From positions 154,734 through 218,733 of the forward strand of contig NZ_JAGIQA010000015.1 of assembly GCF_017814975.1 (NCBI RefSeq): a stretch of 64,000 nt of DNA. Direction: 5' to 3'. This DNA is from Cupriavidus consociatus. Its GTDB lineage: Bacteria > Pseudomonadota > Gammaproteobacteria > Burkholderiales > Burkholderiaceae. The translations under genes were made by a program, and so were the position numbers. The stretch's first letter is position 1. Every line of letters begins with the position of its first letter. Shown in pieces: positions 16,187-25,115 of the stretch. The notes below the pieces were generated by a model, which saw only the letters and a list, made by a program, of their open reading frames with translations, did not search any database and was not told where the DNA came from.

Positions 16187-17794
16187 GTGCTGATCGCCGA
16201 CAAGCGCATCGAACTCGACGCTCGTCCCGCGCAGCGGCGGCGGGCGCCGGTCGAGGTCGTGATGATCGGCCATTGCCCGTCGGTGGACGGCAGTGCCGAG
16301 TGGAAGCGGCTTGCGCGCGATGTTGCGGCGCTCGCCGAGATTGCAGCACTCGGTTTCACCGCGGAAGCCGAGCGGCTGCGGACGCTCGACGAGGGCGAGA
16401 AAGAGTCCGAGCCGGGCGATGGCGCGTTGCTTGCGCTCTACCGCCTGCCGATCCCGATCCGCTCGCTGGGGTACTTCCAGGCGCTGTTCCCGCAGGCCTT
16501 CGACACCGACTGTGGCTACCGCAGCGCCCTGGCCGGCCGCGCCGCGTGGCTGCCGGGGGCGGTGCAGGATTTTTTCTCCGGCGCCGAGACCGATTCCCGC
16601 GAAACGCGCACGCTGTGGATCATCCGCGTGCCTGAATCCGGTGGCATGCGCGCCTTCCTGCCGGGACCCTACGCGGACCTCATCGACACGTCGGCGCTGG
16701 GTGCCTTCGAGCGCGCGCTCCTGATCGCCCGCGCCGGCATCATCGCGCTGCCGGATCTCGAACGGCTGCTGGTGCCAGCCGCGCTGCCCGACGTCCCGCG
16801 CGTGCGGCTGCCGAACCCGGAGCCGGTGTTCCTGCCCTGCGGCACCGAGATCGACGACACGCACCGTGAGCGGCCCCGTTCGAACGAAGTCCCGCCTGAC
16901 GACGACAGGCTTGCGCCGGTCGATATCGTGCCCCCGATCGCGCGCACCCTCGCACGGTTGCGCCCGGACATGCAGTGCCTGCTGGCGCTGCCTTTCGACC
17001 TGCAGCCGAGGGACGAACTGCCCGCGCCCGCGCGCGACTTCCTCGACCACCTTGCCAGTATCGCAGGCGAAGCCGGCAGCGAGGCCGAGGGCGGCGCGGC
17101 CGTGACGCCGCATAGCGAACTCGCCGGCAAACTGCGACACCTGCAGTTCGTATGGCCTTACCTGCGTGGCGCGGAACAGACGCTCGCGTCGCCCTGCGGG
17201 CTCATCGCCGGCGTGCAAGCCCGCGTGTCGCAGCGCCACGGCACATGGCGCTCGATCGCCGGACGGCCCTTGCGGGGCGCGCAGTTGCCGTGGCCGCCGG
17301 TGACGCAGCAGCAGGCCACGAGCCTGCGTGAATCGCCGGGCGTCACGGTGCTGCTGGTGCGCGCCGGAAAGCTGCAGGTGGATGACGAGGCGCTCGCCGC
17401 TCCCTGCCTGCCGGCGGCGGACCTTCACCGCATGGGCGCCAGGAGCCGCGCGCAGGACCATTGGCGCTCGGCCGAGGTGATGCGCTTCATGGGCTGGATC
17501 CGGCGCGAGCTGCAGGCGTTGGGCGAGCAACTCGTCTTCGACGTCGATCCGGGCGATCCACGCCCGGAACTCGCGTTGCGTGCCTTTTTCGGGCGGCTGC
17601 ACGACGCGGGGGCGCTGCGCGGGGCCCGTGCCGAGGAGGCGTACCGCATCCACAAGTTGCCACCGGGCGAATCGACGCTCGCCTTCGAGATCGAGATCGC
17701 GCCGGCCTATCCGATCGACCGGCTGCGCATCACATTCCTGCACGATCGCCACGCCGCCGTGGCGGACACCCGCATCGAGGCTGTCGATGGCTGA
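16187..17794 (+). CDS. Degenerate sheath-like protein
   Basis: A 535-residue protein with weak sheath resemblance. Residues from about 430 on (VMRFMGWIRRELQALGEQLV, then LRAFFGRLHDAGALRGARAE, AYRIHKLP) follow the C-terminal sheath-domain pattern where neighbouring subunits mesh. The N-terminal half (PIPIRSLGYFQALFPQAF, FLPGPYADLID) is unusual, and the canonical YxAPGVYVEE start is missing. It could be a minor or first-ring sheath subunit, like the multiple sheath genes of Afp, or a specialised adaptor. GTG 16187 follows a GGAG sequence and lies four bases after the tube gene stop. Confidence 0.6.
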   Translation: MLIADKRIELDARPAQRRRAPVEVVMIGHCPSVDGSAEWKRLARDVAALAEIAALGFTAEAERLRTLDEGEKESEPGDGALLALYRLPIPIRSLGYFQALFPQAFDTDCGYRSALAGRAAWLPGAVQDFFSGAETDSRETRTLWIIRVPESGGMRAFLPGPYADLIDTSALGAFERALLIARAGIIALPDLERLLVPAALPDVPRVRLPNPEPVFLPCGTEIDDTHRERPRSNEVPPDDDRLAPVDIVPPIARTLARLRPDMQCLLALPFDLQPRDELPAPARDFLDHLASIAGEAGSEAEGGAAVTPHSELAGKLRHLQFVWPYLRGAEQTLASPCGLIAGVQARVSQRHGTWRSIAGRPLRGAQLPWPPVTQQQATSLRESPGVTVLLVRAGKLQVDDEALAAPCLPAADLHRMGARSRAQDHWRSAEVMRFMGWIRRELQALGEQLVFDVDPGDPRPELALRAFFGRLHDAGALRGARAEEAYRIHKLPPGESTLAFEIEIAPAYPIDRLRITFLHDRHAAVADTRIEAVDG

Positions 17795-18260
17795 TTACGC
17801 CGATTCCCCGCGCGAGTTCATCCCCTTCCGCTTCCGCGTCGCGCTGTACGACGGCGAAGGCGGTGGGTTGCTGTGCCGCGGCGCCTTCAGCGAAGTATCG
17901 GGGCTGGAGACGACAATGGCGCCGAAGGCCCTGAAGGAGGGTGGGCGCAACTGGGGTGAGGTGCAGTTGTCGGGGCCGGCGACCTTCGCGCCGATTATCC
18001 TGAAACGCGGCATCACGGAGCTCGCGGACCTGTGGAACTGGTTCGACATGTGCACGCGCCAGTCGAACTACGCACTGCGCGTGTCTGGCCTGATCGAGGT
18101 CTGCCACCCCGAAAAGCCCGATCAGCCGCTGCTGCGCTGGCGGATCACGAACGCGCTGCCAACCAAGTTCAAGGGACCGGACCTCTCGTCGACCGCGAGC
18201 CAGGTCGCGATCGAGGAGCTGCAGCTCGTGCATGAAGGGCTGGAACTGGAACGCGGCTAG
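17787..18260 (+). CDS. Inner tube protein 2 (Afp5-like)
   Basis: A 157-residue second tube protein. It shares the layout of tube protein 1 (FRFRVALYDGEG, AFSEVSGLET, APIILKRGITELADLWNWFD, AIEELQLVHEGLEL), but its sequence is clearly diverged. In Afp/PVC the second tube protein starts the tube on the hub. The ATG overlaps the preceding stop region by eight bases, so translation is probably coupled. Confidence 0.9.
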   Translation: MADYADSPREFIPFRFRVALYDGEGGGLLCRGAFSEVSGLETTMAPKALKEGGRNWGEVQLSGPATFAPIILKRGITELADLWNWFDMCTRQSNYALRVSGLIEVCHPEKPDQPLLRWRITNALPTKFKGPDLSSTASQVAIEELQLVHEGLELERG

Positions 18261-18271
18261 GGAGACAGACG

Positions 18272-18994
18272 ATGCCCGCCATGCAAATTGCCCGCGCGAA
18301 GTTGATCCCGATGAACGGCGACCAGGTCGAGACCGACGAGTCGAAGCACATCGATGTGCAGTTCAACCCCGCGACGCTGCGCGTGACGCTGTCGAACACG
18401 CTGAAGGCCGACAACCGCGGGGGGAGCGGGCAGAGTGGGGCGGCGGCGCAATATGTCGACAAGAGCGAATCAACGTTGGCGGTGGAGCTCGTCTTCGACA
18501 CCAGTATCGCGGCGCAGCTGGGCTCCGATATCCGCACGGACCGCGAGACGATGGCCGCGAACACCGACGTGCGCACGCTCACGAAGCGCATCGCCGAAGG
18601 CTTCATGAAGCCGCAGGACGCCGAATCGAATCGCCCGAAGGCGCCCAAGCGCTGCCGCTTCCAGTGGGGCAGCTTCCAGTTCACGGGCATGCTGTCGAGC
18701 TACTCCGAAACGCTCGACTTCTTCGCGCCCGAAGGCATTCCGCTGCGCGCGACGCTCGCGCTGACCTTCAAGGAAGACCGCTACCAGTTTGCGCTGGACC
18801 CCTCGGTGCAGGCCGCCGAGCGCGCGCGCCCGAGCTTCGCGCCTGGCGGCGAAGGCCAGAGCGCGGCGACCGCGACCCAGGCGGTCGGCCAGGATCCGCG
18901 CCAATGGCGCACGGTGGCCGACCTTAACCGCCTCGACAATCCGCGCTTCACACCGGCCATCGGCGTGATGATCCGGATCGGAGACTTCCAATGA
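18272..18994 (+). CDS. CIS tube/LysM-type adaptor (Afp7/Pvc7-like)
   Basis: A 240-residue protein beginning with the contractile-injection-system tube N-terminal domain: FNPATLRVTLSNTL, ELVFDTSIA and CRFQWGSFQFTGMLSSYSET, then LRATLALTFKE. The C-terminus (WRTVADLNRLDNPRFTPAIG) looks like a degenerate LysM repeat, as in Afp7. It joins the tube to the baseplate hub. The stop overlaps the next start (ATGA). The long Ala/Pro/Gln linker between the domains is typical. Confidence 0.85.
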   Translation: MPAMQIARAKLIPMNGDQVETDESKHIDVQFNPATLRVTLSNTLKADNRGGSGQSGAAAQYVDKSESTLAVELVFDTSIAAQLGSDIRTDRETMAANTDVRTLTKRIAEGFMKPQDAESNRPKAPKRCRFQWGSFQFTGMLSSYSETLDFFAPEGIPLRATLALTFKEDRYQFALDPSVQAAERARPSFAPGGEGQSAATATQAVGQDPRQWRTVADLNRLDNPRFTPAIGVMIRIGDFQ

Positions 18995-19155
18995 CCATCC
19001 TGATCGACGAAATTGTCGCCGAAGTCCGGCCCGAGCCGAACCCCGCACAGACCGCCGGCGCCGAGCCGCGCCCGCCCGAAGGGAAGCCTGGTGAAACCCT
19101 GCTCGATCTGCTCTCCGTAACCCGTGAGCGGGAGGCGCGTCTTGCCATCGACTGA
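18991..19155 (+). CDS. 54-residue DUF5908-like eCIS protein
   Basis: A short gene overlapping the previous stop codon by four bases. It encodes MTILIDEIVAEVRPE, a Pro/Ala/Glu-rich linker and a final amphipathic helix with LLDLLSVTREREARL. Size, an opening beta-strand, a terminal helix and the position between the Afp7-like gene and the hub match my memory of DUF5908 proteins in eCIS clusters. The assignment is from pattern memory. It overlaps the TTG start of the hub gene by 14 bases. Confidence 0.6.
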   Translation: MTILIDEIVAEVRPEPNPAQTAGAEPRPPEGKPGETLLDLLSVTREREARLAID

Positions 19156-20197
19156 CCTCAATCTCGTCAGCGTCCGTCCGCGCGTGCGGGTCGATGGCAG
19201 CGACAATGCGGCGCTCGGCGAGGCGGCTGCCGCGCTGTCCGTGCATCTGCCGGCCAATGGCATGGCGAGTGCGGAATTGCGTGTGATCAACTGGCATCCG
19301 GGTGAGGGCGGTGGCGGGCAGCCGGACTTCGCCTTTCAGGCCCTTCGCCTGGGGAGCCGGATCGAGATCCGCCTTGGCGAAAGCGCCGACAACGCGGTGT
19401 TCGCAGGCGACGTCACGGCCTTCGAGGAGCGCTATGGCGATGGCGCGCCACAGCTCGTCATCCTCGCCGAGGACGCGCTGCACAAGCTTGCCCGCAGCCG
19501 CGCGAGCCGCGTGTTCGCGGACAAGGGGCTCGCTGATGTGGTGCGTGACATTGCCGGCAGTGCAGGACTGCAGGCCGACGTGAACGTCGAGGCGGGGATG
19601 GCGACCTGGCTGCAGCACAACGAGAGCCATCTCGCCTTCCTGTTGCGCGTGTTGGGCCCGCACGCGATTCCGCTGCGCATGCAGGATGGACGGCTGCGTG
19701 CTCGCCCGGAGGAGACCGACGCGAACCCGGTGCGTCTCGACCCCGCCGCCAACGCCCTGCGCATCCGTATCGTCGCGGACCTGAACCGTCAGCCGCGCGA
19801 AGCGCTTTCCGCCGGCTACAACCTCGATGCGGACAGTTCAGCCAGCGGCAGCCACTCGGCGCTCGCGCCGTCGCCGGCCGGGCGCACTGCCGCCGCGACG
19901 CTCGCCGAGCTAGGCTGGGACGGCCGCTCGCCGCGCCCGCACCCCTTTGCGCGCACGCAGGCCGAGGCCGAATCGTTGGCGAGAGGGGCCTTCCAGCTCA
20001 ATGCGCAGCGCTTCCTGCACGGTGAAATCGTCTGCACCGGCACGCCCAGGCTCGGCGCCGGGCGCGAGGTCGAGCTCGCCGGTGTGTCGCCGCGGCTCGC
20101 CGGGCGCTACCGCGTCGCCGATTGCTGGCATCACTTCGACAATGCGCAGGGGCTGCAAACGCGGCTGCGCGTGGAACGGCCGGACTGGAATCCATGA
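19142..20197 (+). CDS. gpD-like baseplate hub protein
   Basis: A 351-residue member of the phage late control gene D family, forming with the downstream spike protein the Afp8/Pvc8-equivalent hub. Signs are SAELRVINWHP, a beta-barrel with IEIRLGE, the YDxx-like ALHKLARSRASRVFADKGLA segment, WLQHNESHLAFLLRVLGPHA and a second barrel with VELAGVSPRLAGRYRV. The TTG at 19142 has GGAGG six bases upstream. The in-frame GTG at 19124 has no such sequence, so I prefer TTG. The stop overlaps the spike ATG. Confidence 0.85.
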   Translation: MPSTDLNLVSVRPRVRVDGSDNAALGEAAAALSVHLPANGMASAELRVINWHPGEGGGGQPDFAFQALRLGSRIEIRLGESADNAVFAGDVTAFEERYGDGAPQLVILAEDALHKLARSRASRVFADKGLADVVRDIAGSAGLQADVNVEAGMATWLQHNESHLAFLLRVLGPHAIPLRMQDGRLRARPEETDANPVRLDPAANALRIRIVADLNRQPREALSAGYNLDADSSASGSHSALAPSPAGRTAAATLAELGWDGRSPRPHPFARTQAEAESLARGAFQLNAQRFLHGEIVCTGTPRLGAGREVELAGVSPRLAGRYRVADCWHHFDNAQGLQTRLRVERPDWNP

Positions 20198-20835
20198 GCG
20201 GACGCCACAGCCCAGGCCCCCTCCAGGAATTGCATCTCGGCGTCGTGCTCGACAACGCCGATCCGGGCAATCGCGGCCGCGTGAAGCTGCGCCTGCCCGC
20301 GACCGGCCTTGAGACCTGGGCGGCGGTGATGGTGCCGAGCGCCGGCAGCGGTTACGGCGTGAGCCTGCTGCCGCGGCAAGGCGAACAGGTTGTCGTCGCC
20401 TTCATCAGCCCCGATTTGCCGATCGTGTTGGGCGCGGTATGGAGCGGCAGCGACAGCCAGCCGGCGGACGGGCGCCCCGTGGAGGAGCGCTACTTCGTGC
20501 AAAGCCCCGTCGGCATCAAGGTGCTGCTCGACGATAACGAACCGAAAGTAAAGCTCGAGACACCGGCGGGCAACAGCCTGACGATCACCGACCAGGGTGG
20601 CGGCAGGATTACGATCGAGGAGGGCGGGGAGAAAGTCGAGATGTCCCCGGGCAGCATCAAGGTGACGACCAGCGGCGAAGTGAAGATCGAGGCGTCGCAG
20701 GTATCGGTGTCCGCCGCGATGGTCAAGGTCGAGGCTGCGATGAGCAGGTTTTCCGGGGTCGTGCAGTGCGACACGCTGATCAGCAGCTCGGTCGTGTCGT
20801 CGAGCTATACGCCGGGGGTCGGGAACATATGGTGA
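20194..20835 (+). CDS. gpV/VgrG-like spike protein
   Basis: A 213-residue spike. Residues 10-90 form a gp5-type OB fold (HLGVVLDNADPGNRGRVKLR, then GLETWAAVMVPSAGSGYG, LLPRQGEQVVVAF and PIVLGAVW). The remainder has short alternating repeats (KVKLETPAGNSLTITD, GGRITIEEGGEKVEMSPGS, IKVTTSGEVKIEAS) that build a triple-stranded beta-helix needle. In Afp/PVC the hub and spike are one protein; here they are split into two overlapping genes. Confidence 0.9.
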   Translation: MSGRHSPGPLQELHLGVVLDNADPGNRGRVKLRLPATGLETWAAVMVPSAGSGYGVSLLPRQGEQVVVAFISPDLPIVLGAVWSGSDSQPADGRPVEERYFVQSPVGIKVLLDDNEPKVKLETPAGNSLTITDQGGGRITIEEGGEKVEMSPGSIKVTTSGEVKIEASQVSVSAAMVKVEAAMSRFSGVVQCDTLISSSVVSSSYTPGVGNIW

Positions 20836-22490
20836 CGCTCCCGACCGCGCTGCTCGCCGAAACGCCGCAGCGCGCGCGGCTTTTGATCGACCCGGTCGGC
20901 ACGAAGGGCGCCCACGTGCCGCGCCTCGTGGCGCCGTACTTCGCCGGCGACGGTGACGGCCTGACGCTGCACCAATACTTCGATGAGGACTTCGTCGCGC
21001 GCTTCCTGAACGACGCGCAGGCTGGACGCCTAGTCGGAACGGCCGCGCAGCCCTGGTACCGCGACGATCGCTTCGGCCGCTTCACGAACGAACCGGCGCT
21101 GCGTCTGCCGATGCACCGCAGCTTCTACCTCGCGTGCTGCGAAGTGCAGTGCGCCGTGCCAGGCGCTACGGCTTTCGATCCGAAGAAGATCCGCTCGGCG
21201 GGGCTTGTGGTGCGCCGCGTGCCTGCCGACGGAACGCCCCAGCGCTGGATGATTGCCGGCGGCCAGCCGATCGGCTGGTGCGAAGGGAACATTCCCGGGC
21301 ACGACCCCGACGACGTGCGGCGTCTCACCGCGCGGGGGCTTTTGCCGCAGCGCTTTCCCGAGCCGCCGTATTCGGGCGAGGAAGTCGTGCCGATGCGCCC
21401 GCTGCTGGTTCGCGTGCGCGACGCGAGCGGGGCGGAGCGCAACCGCACGCTGCTGTGGGGCTATCTGCCGTTCGGTGGCAGCGCCCGGGAGGTGCCGGGC
21501 GCGCCCTTGCCGCAGGCGAACGGCGCCGAAGTGGCGGATTTCGGCCTTGAACACGCGTGGCCGCTGGGTAGCCGCGACGCGCGGGCGTGGGCAGACGCGG
21601 ACGGCCTGGTTACAGCGAACGGGATCGCGACGGTGGGGTTCGTCGAGCTGCTGCAGACGCTGGTTGCGCAATTTCGCGTCAACGAGGCTGGCGACGCCGA
21701 CAACACGGGCCTGCGCACGCTGCTCGGCCAGTTGCGCTTCCATACGCTCGAATGGCGCATCGTGGATGACGAAGCCCTGCCTCAGCTCGTGCCGGTGTTT
21801 GGCGAGACCGTGCTCGACTGGATCACGCACAGCACGCCGGCGCTGGTCGAGCTCTTTGCGCGCATCGTGCGGCGCGAAGCGGTCGCCGGCACGGTGGCCT
21901 TGCCTGACGGCAAAGGCGGTTCGCGCGTCGACCGCCTCTTCATCGGCGAGCAGCAGGCCGCGGACTTGCGCAGCCTTGTGGTGCTGCGCACGGCGCGCGC
22001 ACAGGTGCGCTTCGATGACGGCCTGCCTCTGCCGCGCTACGGCCAGACCGATGGCGACCGCTTCGTGGCCATGCCTTTCGTGCGCTGGGAGGACGACTGT
22101 GGCTGCGAGCGCGTCACGTGGGGGCCGCCGAGCCGCGTGTTCCGCGTCGCCTCGCCGCTCGACCCGGACGCGCAGCGCCCGACCACCGTCGTGCTGCCTT
22201 CACTCGACGATTTCAAACGCGGCGCGGCACGCGGTGTGGCGATGCTTGCACCGAAGTCGCTTGCCGACGTGCTGCGCAAGATCGCACCCGGCATCGATAT
22301 GAAGGGCGACGGTCCCGGCAACCGCTCGGGCGCGTGCTGGAGCTTCAGCTTCAGCCTGCCGGCGATCACGTTGTGCGCGATGTTGATGCTGATGGTCGTG
22401 ATCAACATGCTGAACCTCTTTCTCGGCTGGCTGCCGTGGGTCTTTCTCGCGCTGCCGCGGCTGTGCCTGAAGGCGCTGAAAGGGAAATAG
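20829..22490 (+). CDS. Unrecognised eCIS protein with hydrophobic C-terminus
   Basis: A 553-residue protein overlapping the spike gene by seven bases. The first ~500 residues are soluble and rich in Arg/Pro/Trp. The last 50 contain a long hydrophobic helix (LCAMLMLMVVINMLNLFL) and a second hydrophobic stretch (LPWVFLALPRLCL) with a basic tail, KALKGK. That predicts C-terminal membrane insertion or a hydrophobic anchor. No signal peptide is present. I do not recognise a family. Position between spike and gp25 suggests a baseplate or membrane-attachment component; the role is inferred. Confidence 0.7.
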   Translation: MVTLPTALLAETPQRARLLIDPVGTKGAHVPRLVAPYFAGDGDGLTLHQYFDEDFVARFLNDAQAGRLVGTAAQPWYRDDRFGRFTNEPALRLPMHRSFYLACCEVQCAVPGATAFDPKKIRSAGLVVRRVPADGTPQRWMIAGGQPIGWCEGNIPGHDPDDVRRLTARGLLPQRFPEPPYSGEEVVPMRPLLVRVRDASGAERNRTLLWGYLPFGGSAREVPGAPLPQANGAEVADFGLEHAWPLGSRDARAWADADGLVTANGIATVGFVELLQTLVAQFRVNEAGDADNTGLRTLLGQLRFHTLEWRIVDDEALPQLVPVFGETVLDWITHSTPALVELFARIVRREAVAGTVALPDGKGGSRVDRLFIGEQQAADLRSLVVLRTARAQVRFDDGLPLPRYGQTDGDRFVAMPFVRWEDDCGCERVTWGPPSRVFRVASPLDPDAQRPTTVVLPSLDDFKRGAARGVAMLAPKSLADVLRKIAPGIDMKGDGPGNRSGACWSFSFSLPAITLCAMLMLMVVINMLNLFLGWLPWVFLALPRLCLKALKGK

Positions 22491-22493
22491 ACC

Positions 22494-22883
22494 ATGGCAA
22501 TACCGGAATCGCTGCTGACGAGCTTCCCGCTGCTGCCCGGCCTCGGCGGGGACGGGCGCCCCGCGTGGCGGCGCGGCAATTCGAGCGTGCGCGAGGTGAT
22601 GCTCAACATCCTGCTGACGCGCCCCGGCGAGCGCTTGATGCGCCCCGAGTTCGGCGCCGGCATCCGCAATTTCATCCACCACCCCAACAACGAGACGACG
22701 CGCGCATTGATTGCCGACGCGGCACTGCGGGCGCTGACGCGATGGGAGCCGCGCGTGACGATCGAGGAGGTGCGCGTCGTGGCCGACCGCGAACGGCTGT
22801 CCCACGTGAACCTGTCGGTGCGCTACCGGCTGCTCGCCGACGGCCGGCAGGACTCGATCGAACTGGCACTGGACCTTGGCTGA
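22494..22883 (+). CDS. gp25-like baseplate protein (Afp9-like)
   Basis: A 129-residue GPW/gp25 family baseplate wedge protein. Hallmarks are an N-terminal Gly-rich stretch, VREVMLNILLTRPGERLMRP followed by EFGAGIRNFI, WEPRVTIEEV and a final strand pair ending in ELALDLG. The EFG motif contacts the sheath initiator position. It is three bases after the previous stop and 14 bases before the baseplate J gene. Confidence 0.95.
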   Translation: MAIPESLLTSFPLLPGLGGDGRPAWRRGNSSVREVMLNILLTRPGERLMRPEFGAGIRNFIHHPNNETTRALIADAALRALTRWEPRVTIEEVRVVADRERLSHVNLSVRYRLLADGRQDSIELALDLG

Positions 22884-22896
22884 GGGAGTCTGAAAG

Positions 22897-25104
22897 ATGT
22901 CGCTGCCCGATACGCTTTTCAGCCAGTTTCCCGTTCCGGACCTCGATGACCGTCGTTTCGACGAACTCGTCAACGAACTGCAGGCGCGCCTCGCACGGCA
23001 CGTGCCGGAGATGGCACCGCTCGCCCCCGGAGACCCGGTGCACGCGCTGGTCGATCTCTTCGCGTGGCTCACCGAGACCATCATCTACCGCGCGAACCAG
23101 ATCCCGGACCGCCAGCGTCTCGCCTTCCTGAACCTGCTGCAGATTCCGCTGCGCCCGGCACGGCCCGCCTCGGGTATTGTCAGCATCGACGCAACGGGCC
23201 GTGCGTTGCCGCCGCTGATCGCGACCGAATCGCTGCTGAAGGCTGGCACGACAAGCTTCACCACGGCCGGCGAGGTCCAGCCGACGCCGCTTTCACTGCG
23301 CATCGTCGTGAAGCGCACGATGGACGAGGCCGCGCTGGCCGCGGAGGGCATCACGCTCGCGCAGTTGCAAGCGCAGTACGGCGTCGAGCCGGCAGCGTTC
23401 CGGCCGGTGACGCTGGTGCCCGGCCATGACGCGCTGACCACCGCTGCCGCGCTCGACGGGGCCTTCCACCTCGCACTGTGCCTTGCGAAGCCCGCGTTCG
23501 TCGCCCAGGCCGATCTCGTGCGCCGCGACCTTGCTGGCGTCGTGCTGAACGTGGGCGTGGCACCGCTGACCGAGCTCGAAGGCCTGCTAGCGACCGGCCT
23601 GCGGCCGCGCAAGCTCGACTGGGAGCTCGCGTGGTGGCCCGAGCCCGACACGGCGCCACAAGACGTGCGGTACCTGCCGCTCGAAGTGGTTGCCGACAGC
23701 TCGGCGGGCGGGCGCCGCACCGGTGTCGTACGCCTGCGCCTGCCGCGCGACCCGCGGATGCTGCGCGCCGCCACCGCGCTCGACCCGCAGTTCGCGGGCA
23801 TGGGGGAGACGCCACCGGAAGCGCCCGCGGATCTTCGCCCCGGCCAACTGCTGTTCTGGCTGCGCCTGTCCTGCGCCGACGAGCCGGCGCTGACCCTGGG
23901 CTACCTCGGCATCAACGCCGTCGACGTGACCGGGCAGGGCATCGCGCGCGACATCGTGCTCGGCGCCGGCACCGGCCGTCCTGACCAGAGCTTTCCGCTC
24001 GCACATGCGGACGTCGACGCGGCGAGCGTCGCAGTCGATATCGAGCATCTAAGCCAGTTTCAGCCTTGGACGCAGGTCGCGCATTTCGCCGGCAGCGGGC
24101 CGGACGACACCGTTTTCGTGGTCGACGCGGCGAGCGGCAGCGTGCGTTTTGGCGACGGCATCCGCGGCAAGCGCCCGCCTGCCAACGCCCGTATCCGTGC
24201 GGCCTTCTATCGGTATGGCGGAGGCTCGGCGGGCAACCTGCCGGCCGACAGTATCAAGGAGCTCCACGGCCGCAGCGACCGCCTCGCGCTGCGTCACGAA
24301 TGGCCGACGCGCGGCGGTGTCGACGGCGAGACGCTCGAACAGGCCGCGCGCCGCATCCCGGCCTTCCTGAGCCACCGCGACCGCGCCGTCACCGCCGACG
24401 ACTTCGCCGTGCTCGCACGCGACAACCCGATCAATCCGGTCGCACGCGCCGAGGCGGTCGCCGGCTTCTTCCCCGGGGCGAGCCTGACGGCCGTGCGCCG
24501 CAACGTGCCAGGTGTTGTCGCCGTGTTCGTGATGCCGCCCGCGCCGCAAATGCTCGCCGCAGCGCCGCGCCCGAACGCGGGGCTCCTGGCCGATGTGTAT
24601 GACTACCTGTCGGCCCGCTGCATGCTTGGCACGGAGCTCTATGTGCTGTCGCCGCAGTTCGTGCCGGTCGCTGTCGCGGTGTCGCTCGAAGTCGTCGATC
24701 CGGCGACCGAGCAGCAGGTGCATGCGGACGTCGAGCGTTCGCTGCTTCGCTACCTGTGGGCGCTGCCACCGGGCGGCCCGCGCGGTGCCGGCTGGCCGCG
24801 CGGTCGCGCCGTCGAGATCAACGAGCTGCGCACGCAGGCGGGTCGCGTCGAGGGCGTCGAGGCGGTCAACGCGTTGCGCCTTTTCTACCAGGACCAGCAG
24901 CAGAACCCGACCGTCTGGTTGGAACTCACCGGTGCGCAGGCACTGCCACTGCTGGACTACCAGTTGCCCGAGCTGATGGCGGTCGCCGTGCGGCCGGGCG
25001 AGGACCGGCCGCCGCCGCCGCGCGGCTTCGGGCCGGGCCGCCCGCCCGAAGACGACGCAGGCACCCGCGCCGTGCCCGTTCCGGTGATCCCGGATTTGTG
25101 CTGA
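22897..25104 (+). CDS. Baseplate J-like protein (Afp11-like)
   Basis: A 735-residue baseplate wedge. The N-terminus (RFDELVNELQARLARHVPEM, then DPVHALVDLFAWLTETIIYR) is the standard gpJ/gp6 start. The central part has FGDGIRGKRPPANARI and YRYGGGSAGNLPA, a conserved baseplate-J motif. The later region has FLSHRDRAVTADDFAVLARD and FVPVAVAVSLEVVD. The tail is rich in Pro/Gly/Arg. Six wedge copies surround the hub and trigger sheath contraction. Confidence 0.93.
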   Translation: MSLPDTLFSQFPVPDLDDRRFDELVNELQARLARHVPEMAPLAPGDPVHALVDLFAWLTETIIYRANQIPDRQRLAFLNLLQIPLRPARPASGIVSIDATGRALPPLIATESLLKAGTTSFTTAGEVQPTPLSLRIVVKRTMDEAALAAEGITLAQLQAQYGVEPAAFRPVTLVPGHDALTTAAALDGAFHLALCLAKPAFVAQADLVRRDLAGVVLNVGVAPLTELEGLLATGLRPRKLDWELAWWPEPDTAPQDVRYLPLEVVADSSAGGRRTGVVRLRLPRDPRMLRAATALDPQFAGMGETPPEAPADLRPGQLLFWLRLSCADEPALTLGYLGINAVDVTGQGIARDIVLGAGTGRPDQSFPLAHADVDAASVAVDIEHLSQFQPWTQVAHFAGSGPDDTVFVVDAASGSVRFGDGIRGKRPPANARIRAAFYRYGGGSAGNLPADSIKELHGRSDRLALRHEWPTRGGVDGETLEQAARRIPAFLSHRDRAVTADDFAVLARDNPINPVARAEAVAGFFPGASLTAVRRNVPGVVAVFVMPPAPQMLAAAPRPNAGLLADVYDYLSARCMLGTELYVLSPQFVPVAVAVSLEVVDPATEQQVHADVERSLLRYLWALPPGGPRGAGWPRGRAVEINELRTQAGRVEGVEAVNALRLFYQDQQQNPTVWLELTGAQALPLLDYQLPELMAVAVRPGEDRPPPPRGFGPGRPPEDDAGTRAVPVPVIPDLC

Positions 25105-25115
25105 CGCCCCCGGCC

